From: Planctomycetota bacterium
GTDB taxonomy: Bacteria > Planctomycetota > Planctomycetia > Pirellulales > PALSA-1355
Assembly (NCBI GenBank): GCA_003389325.1
Contig: QQVE01000027.1
Span: forward strand, 46,930-110,929
Length of the DNA stretch: 64,000 nt
Reading direction: 5' to 3'
Part shown: positions 45,309 to 53,783 of the stretch, in pieces
How positions within the stretch are numbered: position 1 is the stretch's first letter
Layout of the letters: each line of letters starts with the position of its first letter
Translations under genes and position numbers: made by a program
The notes under the pieces: generated by a model
The model's input: only the letters and a program-made list of their open reading frames with translations
The model's database searches: none
Told to the model about the DNA's origin: nothing

Positions 45309-46979
45309 ATGCATGCTGCGTCTCCTGAAACGATCGTTTCCCTGTTCGCCCAGCGCGTCGAGGCCGACGGCGACAAACCGGCGATCCACTTTCGCCAGGA
45401 AGGCGAGATCACCACGCGCACCTGGAACGAAGTCGCCGCCAAGGTCCGGCGCACCGCCGCGGCTCTGGCAAAGCTGGGCGTCAAGCCCGGCGACCGCGTC
45501 GTGCAGGCCTCGGAAAATCGCTACGCGTGGATCGTCACTGATCTGGCCGTGCACCTGGCCCGCGGCATCCACGTGGCCGTGCATGCCACGCTGACCGGTC
45601 CGCAGATCGCCTGGCAGATTGCCGACAGCGGCGCCAAGCTGGTCATCGTGTCGGGCCCCGACCAGGCCAAGAAGCTGGCCGCCGCGACCTCGCATTTGCC
45701 CAAAGGCGTCGAATACGTTTCGTTCGATCCCTGCACCGAGGTCGAGATCGGCGGGCAGGAGATTCGCTCGCTGTGGCAACTGGCCGAGGAGTGCAGCGAG
45801 GACGAGGGCAAGGAGCTCGAGAAGGCGGCGCTTGCCGAAACCAAGCCCGAGGACCTGGTGACGATCCTGTACACCTCGGGCACGACCGGCGAACCCAAGG
45901 GCGTGATGCTGTCGCATCGCAACCTGACGTCGAACTGCCAGGCCGTGATGAAGGCCTTCACGGTCGAGCCGGGCGAAGTGCGGCTCAACTGGCTGCCGCT
46001 GTCGCACATCTTTGCCCGCACCACCGACTACTATTTGTGGATTGCCGCCGGCGGCGAGTTGGCGCTGTGTGCCAGCCGCGAGGAGATCATTTCCGATTGC
46101 CAGGCGCTCAAGCCGCACTACCTCAACGGCGTGCCCTACTTCTTCGACAAGGTGATGCGCACGCTGCAAGAGAAGGGCGTGGCCGACGCGCCCGGCGCGC
46201 TTCAGGCTACCTTCGGCGGACGCATGAAAATGTGTTGCGCGGGCGGGGCGGCGCTGCCCGACCACGTCAACCAGTACTACCTCGACCACGGCATCCAACT
46301 CGTGCAGGGCTACGGCCTGACCGAAAGCTCGCCGGTGATCAGCACCGGCACGATGGAAGACCATCGCGTGGGCACGGTCGGCAAGCCGATCGACGGCGTG
46401 GAAGTGAAGATCTCCGACGAAGGCGAGGTGCTCACCCGCGGCCCGCACGTGATGGTCGGCTACTGGAACATGCCGGAGGACACGGCCGAGACCATCAAGG
46501 ACGGCTGGCTGCACACGGGCGACCTGGGGGCGATGGAAGACGGCTTCCTCAAGATCACCGGTCGCAAGAAAGAGCTCATCGTCACGGCCGGCGGCAAGAA
46601 CATCGCCCCCACCTACATCGAGGGTCTGCTCACCGCCGACGGGCTAATCGCCCAGGCGGTCGTGATCGGCGATGACCGCAACTACCTCACCGCGCTGATC
46701 GTTCCCGAGCCTGAGGCGCTGAAGGCCGAAATCATCAAGCGGCAGATTCCGGTGCTGACCGCCGAGCAGGCCGTGGCGCATCCGGACGTGTACGCCCTGT
46801 ACGAGCAGCGCATCAACGAGCGCCTGGCCGACGTGTCGAACTCCGAGCACGTGCGCAAGTTCACGCTGCTGTCGCGCGGGCTGACGCCCGAGACCGGCGA
46901 GCTGACGTTCAAGCTGAGCCTGAAGCGCGACGTGATCATGAAGAACTTCGCCAAGGAGATCGAGGCCATGTACTCCTGA
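45309..46979 (+). CDS. Long-chain acyl-CoA ligase (AMP-forming)
   Basis: A 556-residue ANL-superfamily ligase that activates fatty acids with ATP and CoA. The AMP-binding signature YTSGTTGEPKGVMLSHRN lies near residues 192-209. The linker and adenylate motifs QGYGLTESSPV and GWLHTGDLG follow, then the ITGRKKELIVTAGGKNIAP hinge region. The C-terminal catalytic Lys lies in the ELTFKLSLKRDVI stretch. The layout is that of long-chain enzymes (FadD15-like) with the longer C-terminal lobe. The ATG at 45309 starts the conserved N-terminus. It is flanked by the other beta-oxidation genes and ends 100 bases before the acyl-CoA dehydrogenase gene. Confidence 0.93.
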   Translation: MHAASPETIVSLFAQRVEADGDKPAIHFRQEGEITTRTWNEVAAKVRRTAAALAKLGVKPGDRVVQASENRYAWIVTDLAVHLARGIHVAVHATLTGPQIAWQIADSGAKLVIVSGPDQAKKLAAATSHLPKGVEYVSFDPCTEVEIGGQEIRSLWQLAEECSEDEGKELEKAALAETKPEDLVTILYTSGTTGEPKGVMLSHRNLTSNCQAVMKAFTVEPGEVRLNWLPLSHIFARTTDYYLWIAAGGELALCASREEIISDCQALKPHYLNGVPYFFDKVMRTLQEKGVADAPGALQATFGGRMKMCCAGGAALPDHVNQYYLDHGIQLVQGYGLTESSPVISTGTMEDHRVGTVGKPIDGVEVKISDEGEVLTRGPHVMVGYWNMPEDTAETIKDGWLHTGDLGAMEDGFLKITGRKKELIVTAGGKNIAPTYIEGLLTADGLIAQAVVIGDDRNYLTALIVPEPEALKAEIIKRQIPVLTAEQAVAHPDVYALYEQRINERLADVSNSEHVRKFTLLSRGLTPETGELTFKLSLKRDVIMKNFAKEIEAMYS

Positions 46980-47010
46980 CGTGGGGTAACCGTATACTCA
47001 ATAAAGGTAG

Positions 47011-47032
47011 CTACCGACCGTTCGGACGGTAG
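47011..47032. promoter_or_regulatory. TetR-type operator-like 22-base palindrome
   Basis: Half-sites CTACCGACCG and CGGACGGTAG flank a central TT. The 22-base sequence matches its own complement at 18 positions. It lies immediately upstream of a TATAAA -10 candidate (47035-47040) and 49 bases before the acyl-CoA dehydrogenase ATG, so a bound repressor would block the promoter. The ACCGACCG-type half-site resembles operators of TetR-family regulators. Confidence 0.7.
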
Positions 47033-47034
47033 GG

Positions 47035-47040
47035 TATAAA
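47035..47040 (+). promoter_or_regulatory. Candidate -10 element of the acyl-CoA dehydrogenase promoter
   Basis: TATAAA two bases after the palindrome. The -35 region falls inside the palindrome and does not match TTGACA. A second candidate -10, TATACT, lies at 46993-46998. Confidence 0.35.
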
Positions 47041-47080
47041 ACAAGAGTCTGTCCAACACATCCAAACCCGTGAGTTCGTC

Positions 47081-49018
47081 ATGAATCCTCAAACGCAAAC
47101 CGAGCGGCGCGACGCCAGCGTCGAAGATCAGGACAACAAGGCATCCTTCGCCGAAACCGCGCTCAAACTGGGTGGCAAGAGTGAGGACGAAGCACGCCGC
47201 ATGGGAGCCGTCGATAAGGCGGACGACCAGGTTGAAGAGCTGTTTGCCAAACGCTTTCAGACGAAGAACAGCCCGGTGCACCGCGCCGTGTGGGATCGCG
47301 AGTTGCCGGTCTCGCTGTTTCAGAGCAAGGCGAAGGCTCCGCCGGCCGACGTGCAGAAGGTGATGGACGACTCGATCGACGTGATGTCGCGGCACGTCAA
47401 AGCCGGCACGAACCTCGACGAGAATCGCAAGGTCCCCCAGAGCGTGCTCGACGAACTGGGCGAGGCCGGCTACTGGGGTCTGCTGGTTAGCAAGGAATAC
47501 GGCGGATCGGGATCGCCCTTTGCCGCCTTCGCGGGCTTTTTGAGCAAGATGGCCATGGTCGATCCCACCGTGGCCGGCCTGGCTTCGGTGCACGGCTGCA
47601 TCGGCGCGGTCGACCCGGTGCGCACGTTCGGCAATCCCGAACAAAAGCAGAAGTTCCTGCCCGATCTGGCCAGCGGCAAGCGGTTGAGCGCCTTCGCGCT
47701 GACCGAGCCGGGCGCCGGATCGGACCTGACGGCTCTGAAGACCGAAGCCGTGCTCGACGGCGACGAGTACGTCGTCAACGGCGAGAAGCTGTTCATCACC
47801 AACGTCGTGCCCGGCCGCACGATCGGCCTGGTGTGCTTGATCAACAAGAAGCCGGCCGTGCTGGTCGTCGACCTGCCGGAGCACGAGAACGAGCACTTTC
47901 AGCTTCGCAAGTACGGCCTGTACGCCCTGAAGCACACGTACAACCAGGGCATCAGCTTCAAGGACCTGCGTGTTCCGGCCGAAAACCTGCTGACGCCCAC
48001 GCGGGGCGACGGTCTGACGATCGCCTACCACGGCCTGAACCTGGGCCGCATTTCGCTGTGTGCCAACGCGGCCGGCACCATGCGGCTGATGATGGCCAGC
48101 ATGATCCCCTGGGCTCACTACCGCAAAACTTACGGTGCCCCGATCGCGACCCGCGAGCTGGTGCAGCGCCGTTTGGGCAAGATCGCCGGCATGATCGTCG
48201 CTTGCGACGCGCTGGTCCAATGGGGCGGCGGCCTGATCGACGAAGGCTATCGCGGCGAAATGGAATGCGTGATCGCCAAGGTGTTCGGTAGCGAAGCCCA
48301 GAAAGAGGCCGCCATCGAGCTGTTGATGAAAACGCACGGCGGCCGCTCCTTCCTGCACGGCCACGTGTTCGGCGACAACGTGCACGAGTACCTGGCCCCC
48401 TGCATCTACGAGGGCGAGGGCGAGATGCTCTCGATGGCCTTCTTCAAGTCGCTGGTGAAGAACCACGGCACCGAGTATTTCGAGCCGGTGGGCAAGGCCC
48501 TGCACGCCGCCGGCATCAAGAAGCCGAACCTCGGCAACCCGTCCCACCTGTGGGCGCTCAAGGGCCCGATGGCCAACTACAGCAAGTGGCTGGCCGGGCA
48601 GTACATGCGTCCCAAGTCGCGGCCGCAACTGCCGACCATGCCCGAGAGCCTGCGTCGCCATGCCGATTTCGCCGCCACGTTCCTGCAACGGTCGCCGCGC
48701 GAAATTTCCGGCACGATGAGCAAGCACCAGTTGGGGCTGGCCGACCGGCAGTGCCGGATGTCCGAGCTGTCGCAGCGGCTGCAGGACGCCGTGACGATCC
48801 TCTGCACCTCGCTCTACGCGGCCGGACAGGCCGACGAAGTCGTGCGTCAGGCCGCCGACGTGTTCTGCCAGGAGCTCACCCGCAAGATGACCGGCGAGCG
48901 TCCCAGCGACCGCTACTTCCGCACGATCACGAAGCTCGGCGAGACGATCGCCGACGGCGGCTTCAAGTCCATCCAGGGCATCGAAGCCCCCGAGATCATG
49001 ATGAAGTACGACAACTAA
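47081..49018 (+). CDS. Acyl-CoA dehydrogenase
   Basis: A 645-residue FAD enzyme for the first step of beta-oxidation. A charged N-terminal extension (about 1-105) precedes the ACAD core: ELGEAGYWGLLVSKEYGGSG, the FAD/substrate motif FALTEPGAGSDLTALKTEA, and YVVNGEKLFITN. HTYNQGISFKDLRVPAENLL follows, and IYEGEGEMLSMAF contains the likely catalytic Glu. A C-terminal helical extension of about 150 residues follows the core, making it longer than the usual 380-residue enzymes and more like long-chain or FadE-type members. Substrate chain length is not predictable. Its promoter carries a 22-base palindrome. A strong terminator follows, so it is probably monocistronic. Confidence 0.93.
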   Translation: MNPQTQTERRDASVEDQDNKASFAETALKLGGKSEDEARRMGAVDKADDQVEELFAKRFQTKNSPVHRAVWDRELPVSLFQSKAKAPPADVQKVMDDSIDVMSRHVKAGTNLDENRKVPQSVLDELGEAGYWGLLVSKEYGGSGSPFAAFAGFLSKMAMVDPTVAGLASVHGCIGAVDPVRTFGNPEQKQKFLPDLASGKRLSAFALTEPGAGSDLTALKTEAVLDGDEYVVNGEKLFITNVVPGRTIGLVCLINKKPAVLVVDLPEHENEHFQLRKYGLYALKHTYNQGISFKDLRVPAENLLTPTRGDGLTIAYHGLNLGRISLCANAAGTMRLMMASMIPWAHYRKTYGAPIATRELVQRRLGKIAGMIVACDALVQWGGGLIDEGYRGEMECVIAKVFGSEAQKEAAIELLMKTHGGRSFLHGHVFGDNVHEYLAPCIYEGEGEMLSMAFFKSLVKNHGTEYFEPVGKALHAAGIKKPNLGNPSHLWALKGPMANYSKWLAGQYMRPKSRPQLPTMPESLRRHADFAATFLQRSPREISGTMSKHQLGLADRQCRMSELSQRLQDAVTILCTSLYAAGQADEVVRQAADVFCQELTRKMTGERPSDRYFRTITKLGETIADGGFKSIQGIEAPEIMMKYDN

Positions 49019-49038
49019 GCTGCCCGCAAGCACCCGAA

Positions 49039-49071
49039 GCCCGGCGAGTTCCGCACTCGCCGGGCTTTTTT
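49039..49071 (+). terminator. Rho-independent terminator of the acyl-CoA dehydrogenase gene
   Basis: A 10-base-pair stem GCCCGGCGAG / CTCGCCGGGC with a seven-base loop, followed by six T residues, 20 bases after the stop codon. Confidence 0.93.
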
Positions 49072-49217
49072 CGTGCGATTGTTGTGTTAGCCGGCACATT
49101 CATGTGCCGAGCCAATTCGTCCCCAAGCCGGCAGCCGGCTGCTTGACGCCCTCCGGACAAGGCGGAAAATGACCGCTTGGGCTCTCTGGACAGGCACTTC
49201 GGGCGAGGACGCGTGCC

Positions 49218-49958
49218 GTGGCGAAGTTTGCGGTGATTCTGGCGGCGGCGGGGCGCAGCAGCCGCTTTCGCGACAAGAACTACAAGAAACCGTTTGCGCC
49301 CCTGGCCAACAAGGCCGTCTGGCTGCACTCGGCCGAACGGTTCGTCAATCGCTCGGACGTCAAGCAGACGATCGTGGTCATCTCGCCCGACGACCAGGAG
49401 TACTTCCAGTTCAAGTTCGCCCCCAACACGGCGATCCTGGGCATCGACGTCGTGCTGGGCGGGGCCGAGCGGGCCGATTCGATCGGCAAGGCCCTGTCTC
49501 ACGTCAAGCCGGACGTCGACTTTGTCTGCGTCCACGATGCCGCCCGACCGTGCCTGGCCGACGTGTGGGTCGATACGATCTTCGAGGCCGCGCAGAAGTC
49601 GGGCGCCGCGATCTTCGCCATTCCCGTGGCCGGCACGCTGAAACGTGTCAGCTCGGACCACAAGATCACCGAAACCGTCTCCCGCGAGGGACTCTGGGAG
49701 GCGCAGACACCGCAGGTGTTTCGCCGCGAGCTGTTGATGGAAGCCCACGCCCAGCGAGGCAAGCCGGCGGCCACCGACGATGCCCAACTCGTCGAGGCCC
49801 TGGGGCACGCCGTGACCGTGGTGCCCGGCTCGCCGGTCAATTTAAAGATCGCCACCCGCGAGGACCTGCGGTTGGCCGAGCAGGCGCTCAAGGCGCTGCC
49901 CAAGCCGAAGCTTACGGGCCCGGCCCATCCGTTTGCCGATGACGACATGTGGCGCTAG
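49218..49958 (+). CDS. ispD: 2-C-methyl-D-erythritol 4-phosphate cytidylyltransferase
   Basis: A 246-residue cytidylyltransferase of the non-mevalonate isoprenoid pathway. The CTP-binding N-terminus FAVILAAAGRSSRF is followed by GGAERADSIGKAL, VCVHDAARPCL, LWEAQTPQVFRRELL, ATDDAQLVEALG and NLKIATREDL, the standard order of IspD. It begins with GTG at 49218; no strong Shine-Dalgarno is visible. It catalyses CTP plus MEP to CDP-ME in the cytosol. It is 43 bases upstream of tyrS on the same strand, with no functional link expected beyond co-transcription. Confidence 0.93.
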   Translation: MAKFAVILAAAGRSSRFRDKNYKKPFAPLANKAVWLHSAERFVNRSDVKQTIVVISPDDQEYFQFKFAPNTAILGIDVVLGGAERADSIGKALSHVKPDVDFVCVHDAARPCLADVWVDTIFEAAQKSGAAIFAIPVAGTLKRVSSDHKITETVSREGLWEAQTPQVFRRELLMEAHAQRGKPAATDDAQLVEALGHAVTVVPGSPVNLKIATREDLRLAEQALKALPKPKLTGPAHPFADDDMWR

Positions 49959-50001
49959 TCGCGCTGCACTCCCCTGCTCTGCTCTCGCCGAAAGGACCCC
50001 G

Positions 50002-51282
50002 TTGCAAGACATCATCGCCGATTTGAAGTGGCGCGGCCTGGTTCACCAACAGACCGACGAAAAGCTGGCCGCCTGGCTGGGCGAGAAAAGCCGCACACTC
50101 TACGCCGGATTCGATCCCACGGCCGACAGCCTGCACGTGGGAAGCCTGATTCCGCTGTTGATGCTGCGCCGCTTTCAAAAGGCCGGGCACCGGCCGATTG
50201 CGCTGGTGGGCGGGGCGACCGGCATGATCGGCGATCCCAGCGGCAAGAGCGAAGAACGCAACCTGCTCGACGTCGACGCGCTGGCGGCCAACGTGGCGGG
50301 CATCGAGGCCCAGATGCGAATGCTGCTCGACTTTGAAGGCGACCGGGGCGCGAAGCTGGTCAACAACTTCGACTGGATGCGCTCGTTCAGCTACCTCGAC
50401 TTCCTGCGCGACGTGGGCAAGAACTTTCCGGTGAGCGTGATGATGGCCAAGGACTCGGTCAAGACGCGCCTGGGCCGCGACGACGTGGGCATCAGCTATA
50501 CCGAGTTCAGCTACATGCTCCTGCAGGCCTACGACTTCGTCCACCTGCACGAGCAGTTCGGCTGCGAGCTGCAACTGGGCGCGAGCGACCAGTGGGGCAA
50601 CATCACCGCCGGCATCGACCTGGCCCGCCGGATGAAAAGCGTGCAGCTCTACGGGCTGACCTGCCCGCTGTTGACCAAGAGCGACGGGGCCAAGATGGGC
50701 AAGACCGAAAGCGGCACGGTCTGGCTGTCGCCCTCGCGCACGAGCCCCTATGCGTTCTACCAGTACTGGATCAATGTCGACGACGCCGACGCCGGCAAGT
50801 GCCTGCGGTTTCTCACCGAGCTCGAACAAAAAGAAGTCGAAGCGCTCGATGCGGCCCGCGAGTCGGACCCCGGCAAGCGCGAAAGCCAGAAGCGGCTGGC
50901 CGAAGAGCTGACGCGCATGATCCACGGCGATGCGGGCCTGGCCACGGCCCGCAGAGCGACGGAGATTTTTTTCGGGGCCGAGATCAGCGAGCTGTCGGAT
51001 GCCCAGTTGGGCGAAATCTTTGCCGACGTGCCGAGCCAGCAACTGGCGCGCGAGCGTTTGGAGGGCGAGGGCCTCAACGTGGTCGACGCCCTGGTCGAAG
51101 CGTCGCTGGCGGGGAGCAAGAGCGACGCCCGCCGCACCGTGGCCCAGGGCGGGGCCTACGTCAACAACCGCCGCGTCGAAAACGTCGACGCCCAACTCGG
51201 CCCCGCCGACCTGGCCAGCGAAACCGTGATGGTGCTGCGCAGCGGCAAGAAGAAATACGCCCTACTTCGTTTCAAGGCGTAG
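50002..51282 (+). CDS. tyrS: Tyrosyl-tRNA synthetase
   Basis: A 426-residue class I synthetase. The HIGH-like motif is DPTADSLHVGSL near residue 36, followed by GGATGMIGDPSGKSEER. The Tyr-binding YTEFSYMLLQAYDF and LGASDQWGNITAG segments are present, and the KMSKS loop reads KMGKTES. An anticodon-binding linker and a C-terminal S4 RNA-binding domain (VVDALVEASLAGSKSDARRTVAQGGAYVNN) complete it. The start is TTG at 50002 because AAAGGA lies five bases upstream and the first residues match the family; the in-frame ATG farther upstream overlaps ispD. Its last 11 bases overlap the convergent 128-residue membrane-protein gene. Confidence 0.96.
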   Translation: MQDIIADLKWRGLVHQQTDEKLAAWLGEKSRTLYAGFDPTADSLHVGSLIPLLMLRRFQKAGHRPIALVGGATGMIGDPSGKSEERNLLDVDALAANVAGIEAQMRMLLDFEGDRGAKLVNNFDWMRSFSYLDFLRDVGKNFPVSVMMAKDSVKTRLGRDDVGISYTEFSYMLLQAYDFVHLHEQFGCELQLGASDQWGNITAGIDLARRMKSVQLYGLTCPLLTKSDGAKMGKTESGTVWLSPSRTSPYAFYQYWINVDDADAGKCLRFLTELEQKEVEALDAARESDPGKRESQKRLAEELTRMIHGDAGLATARRATEIFFGAEISELSDAQLGEIFADVPSQQLARERLEGEGLNVVDALVEASLAGSKSDARRTVAQGGAYVNNRRVENVDAQLGPADLASETVMVLRSGKKKYALLRFKA

Positions 51283-51658
51283 GCCGTTGGCGGGCGAAGG
51301 CGCCCCAGGCGGCGATGGCTAGCGCGGCGTAGAGCAGCGAGCTGAACAGGATCGCGCCGGTCATCACCACGGCGAAGTGGTCGCGCATCAGGACCAGCAG
51401 CGGCGGCTCGGGGCTCTTGGGCGCGCGGCGCTGGACCGGCAGGTCGTCGCTCTGGTTGGGCTCCGAGTCGCGCCACTCCTGCCACTCGGCCTGGGCCTCG
51501 GGTGTGCCCATGGTCTCGAGCGCCACGCGGCGAAACTGAATCAGGCTGAACACCACCGCCGCCATCACGGCCACGTACAAACCGGTCCAAATGGCGCGCC
51601 GCCGCCAGCATCCGGCGGCGTGCGTCGAGGGGGACGGGCTCGGTTCGGCGGTACTCAT
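51272..51658 (-). CDS. Small membrane protein of unknown function (128 aa)
   Basis: A 128-residue protein with two hydrophobic helices (about 25-42 and 97-119) separated by a polar, Pro-rich loop that would lie on one face of the membrane. I recognise no family. Its ATG overlaps the stop of the upstream M20 hydrolase by four bases (ATGA), so it is translationally coupled to it. Its 3' end overlaps tyrS by 11 bases on the opposite strand. It may assist or anchor the hydrolase, but that is only context. Confidence 0.7.
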   Translation of the reverse strand: MSTAEPSPSPSTHAAGCWRRRAIWTGLYVAVMAAVVFSLIQFRRVALETMGTPEAQAEWQEWRDSEPNQSDDLPVQRRAPKSPEPPLLVLMRDHFAVVMTGAILFSSLLYAALAIAAWGAFARQRPTP

Positions 51659-52962
51659 TTCTCGGGCGCTAGCAGGTCGAGTGCGGCGGAGGCCATGGCC
51701 GTGATGCCCGTTTGCAGGGTCTGCTCGGCGTCGGGATAGTACACGGCCGAGTGCAACGACGGCACGGCGCCGGTCCGCTTCAATCCGGCCATGCGGTGCG
51801 GGTCGACCGAACCGAGGCTGAACATGAAGATCGGCACGCCCGCCCGGCCATAGCGGCTAAAGTCCTCGCCGCCCATCGAGGGCTCGTTGTCCACCACGTT
51901 CTCCTCGCCCAGCACGCGTTTCAGCACTGGAGCCACTCGGGCCACGAGCTTCTCGTCGTTGAACAGCGCCGGCGTGGCTTCGTCTTCAACGACCGTCACT
52001 TCGGGCTCGGGCGCTCCAACACTATCGGCAATCGCCTTGGCCTTGCGGCGAATGCCGTCCAAGAGCTTGGTCCGCGTTTCGTCGGAGAAGCTGCGCACGG
52101 TGAGTTGCAGGTGGCAATCGTCGGGAATCACGTTGTGCTTCGTGCCGCCGTGGATCGATCCGACCGTGATGACAGCCGGCTCGATGGGGCTGATCTCGCG
52201 GCTGACGATCGTCTGCAAGGCGACGATCAGTTGCGCCGCCTGCACGATGGGATCGATCGTGGTGTGCGGCTGGGCTCCGTGGCCGCCCCGGCCGCGCATG
52301 GTGACGTCGACCGCGTCGACGTTGGCCAGCGAGTAGCCGGCCCGATAGCCGATCTTGCCGGTTTCGAGCGTCGCGTCGACGTGCAGGGCCAGCGCCATGT
52401 CGGGCTTGGGAAACCGTTCGAACAGCCCGTCGTTGAGCATGTTGCGGGCGCCCTCGCCGCGTTCTTCGGCCGGTTGCGCGATCAGCATTACCGTGCCCGA
52501 CCAGTCGTCCTTGTGGCTGCCGAGATACTGTGCCACGCCGATCAGGTCGGTCATGTGAATGTCGTGACCGCAGGCATGCATTACGCCCGTGGTGCTGCCG
52601 TCGGTGTTCTTCACTTTCACCTTCGAGCTATAGACCAGGCCCGTGCGTTCGGTGACGGGAAGCGCATCGAGATCCGTGCGCAGCATCAGTACGGGGCCGT
52701 TACCGTTTTTCATGATGCCCACCACTCCGGTGCCGCCGACGCCGGTCGTCACTTCGGCGCCGGCTTCCTCCCAGAACGTGGCCACCTTGGCGGCCGTCTT
52801 CTCTTCCTGCAGCGAAAGCTCGGGCGCCTGATGCAGGTCGCGGTAGATGTCGAGCAACTCGGACATGTGGCTCTTGGCCCATTCGGCCGGAGGCTCGGCC
52901 CGGGCGATTCCCAGCAAGGCAGCGGAACACAAACAGAGCGTCAAGGCGGCGCGTCGGAGCAT
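51655..52962 (-). CDS. Secreted M20-family amidohydrolase
   Basis: A 435-residue metal hydrolase of the M20D (N-acyl-amino acid / IAA-amino acid hydrolase, carboxypeptidase) group. A signal peptide begins MLRRAALTLCLCSAALLGIARA. The metal site is HACGHDIHM, then PAEERGEGA with the catalytic Glu, and a C-terminal MGGEDFSRYGR motif. The RGRGGHGAQPHTTIDPI segment marks the dimerisation domain. It probably removes N-acyl groups from amino acids or short peptides in the periplasm. The ATG at 52962 gives the signal peptide directly. It is downstream of rdgB and translationally coupled to the following small membrane gene. Confidence 0.92.
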   Translation of the reverse strand: MLRRAALTLCLCSAALLGIARAEPPAEWAKSHMSELLDIYRDLHQAPELSLQEEKTAAKVATFWEEAGAEVTTGVGGTGVVGIMKNGNGPVLMLRTDLDALPVTERTGLVYSSKVKVKNTDGSTTGVMHACGHDIHMTDLIGVAQYLGSHKDDWSGTVMLIAQPAEERGEGARNMLNDGLFERFPKPDMALALHVDATLETGKIGYRAGYSLANVDAVDVTMRGRGGHGAQPHTTIDPIVQAAQLIVALQTIVSREISPIEPAVITVGSIHGGTKHNVIPDDCHLQLTVRSFSDETRTKLLDGIRRKAKAIADSVGAPEPEVTVVEDEATPALFNDEKLVARVAPVLKRVLGEENVVDNEPSMGGEDFSRYGRAGVPIFMFSLGSVDPHRMAGLKRTGAVPSLHSAVYYPDAEQTLQTGITAMASAALDLLAPEK

Positions 52963-53084
52963 GGTCTTCCTCACGATTCGAACCGGACGGGATACACGCG
53001 GGGGCCCAGCGGCGGCAAAGCACAGAAAGTGTACCTTACCGCGCCCCGAACGGCCTGTCTGCGGTTCGCCGCGGTCTGCGACCG

Positions 53085-53699
53085 CTACTTCCAGGCCCCG
53101 CTGCCCACCAGCGTCCAGACCAGGGGGATGAACGCCTCGACCGCGCGGGCCCGGTGGCTGAGCACGGCCTTTACGGCCTCGCCCAATTCGCCGAACGTGC
53201 GATGGTATTCGACGACCTCGAACAGCGGGTCGTAGCCGAAACCGGCGCTGCCGGCCGGCTCGAAGCGGATGCGGCCGAAGCACTTTCCGCCGCACTCGGC
53301 CCGCACCGTGCCGGTGGGATCCGAAAGCGCCATCCGGCAGACGTAGTGCGCCGTGCGTTTCGCAAGCGGCGTGTCGCCGAGTTCGGCGAGCAGGCGCTGG
53401 TTGTTCTTTTCGTCGGTGGCATCGGGACCGGAATAGCGTGCCGAGTAGATGCCCGGGGCACCGTCGAGTGAGTCGACGACCAGGCCGCTATCTTCGCCGA
53501 GCACCCAGACGCCGAGTTGCCTGGCCTGCGCCGTGGCCTTGAGCGCGGCGTTGGCCGCGAAGGAGTCGCCCGTCTCGTCGACTTCGAGCGCCAGCGGATA
53601 GTCGGCCAGCGTCTGCACCTGCACGCCGGCCGGCGCGAGCAGGTCGACCAGTTCCGCGGCTTTCTTGCGATTCTTCGTGCCCAGCACGACGAGCGGCAT
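53085..53699 (-). CDS. rdgB: Non-canonical purine NTP pyrophosphatase (RdgB/HAM1)
   Basis: A 204-residue house-cleaning enzyme that hydrolyses dITP, XTP and similar nucleotides to monophosphates. Family motifs are VVLGTKNRKKAAEL at the N-terminus, DETGDSFAANAALKA, LGEDSGLVVDSLDGAPGIYSARY and the C-terminal GFGYDPLF and SHRARAVEAF (normally SHRxKA). Length is typical. It is cytosolic and lies in a run of minus-strand genes from clpS to the small membrane gene. Confidence 0.95.
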   Translation of the reverse strand: MPLVVLGTKNRKKAAELVDLLAPAGVQVQTLADYPLALEVDETGDSFAANAALKATAQARQLGVWVLGEDSGLVVDSLDGAPGIYSARYSGPDATDEKNNQRLLAELGDTPLAKRTAHYVCRMALSDPTGTVRAECGGKCFGRIRFEPAGSAGFGYDPLFEVVEYHRTFGELGEAVKAVLSHRARAVEAFIPLVWTLVGSGAWK

Positions 53700-53783
53700 C
53701 GCGCGCTCCTCCGAAGCGATAGCGACGGCGATCCGGAGCGGACGCTCCGGCGACGCCGAAACGCGCGGCGCCGTGCGTCTTTT

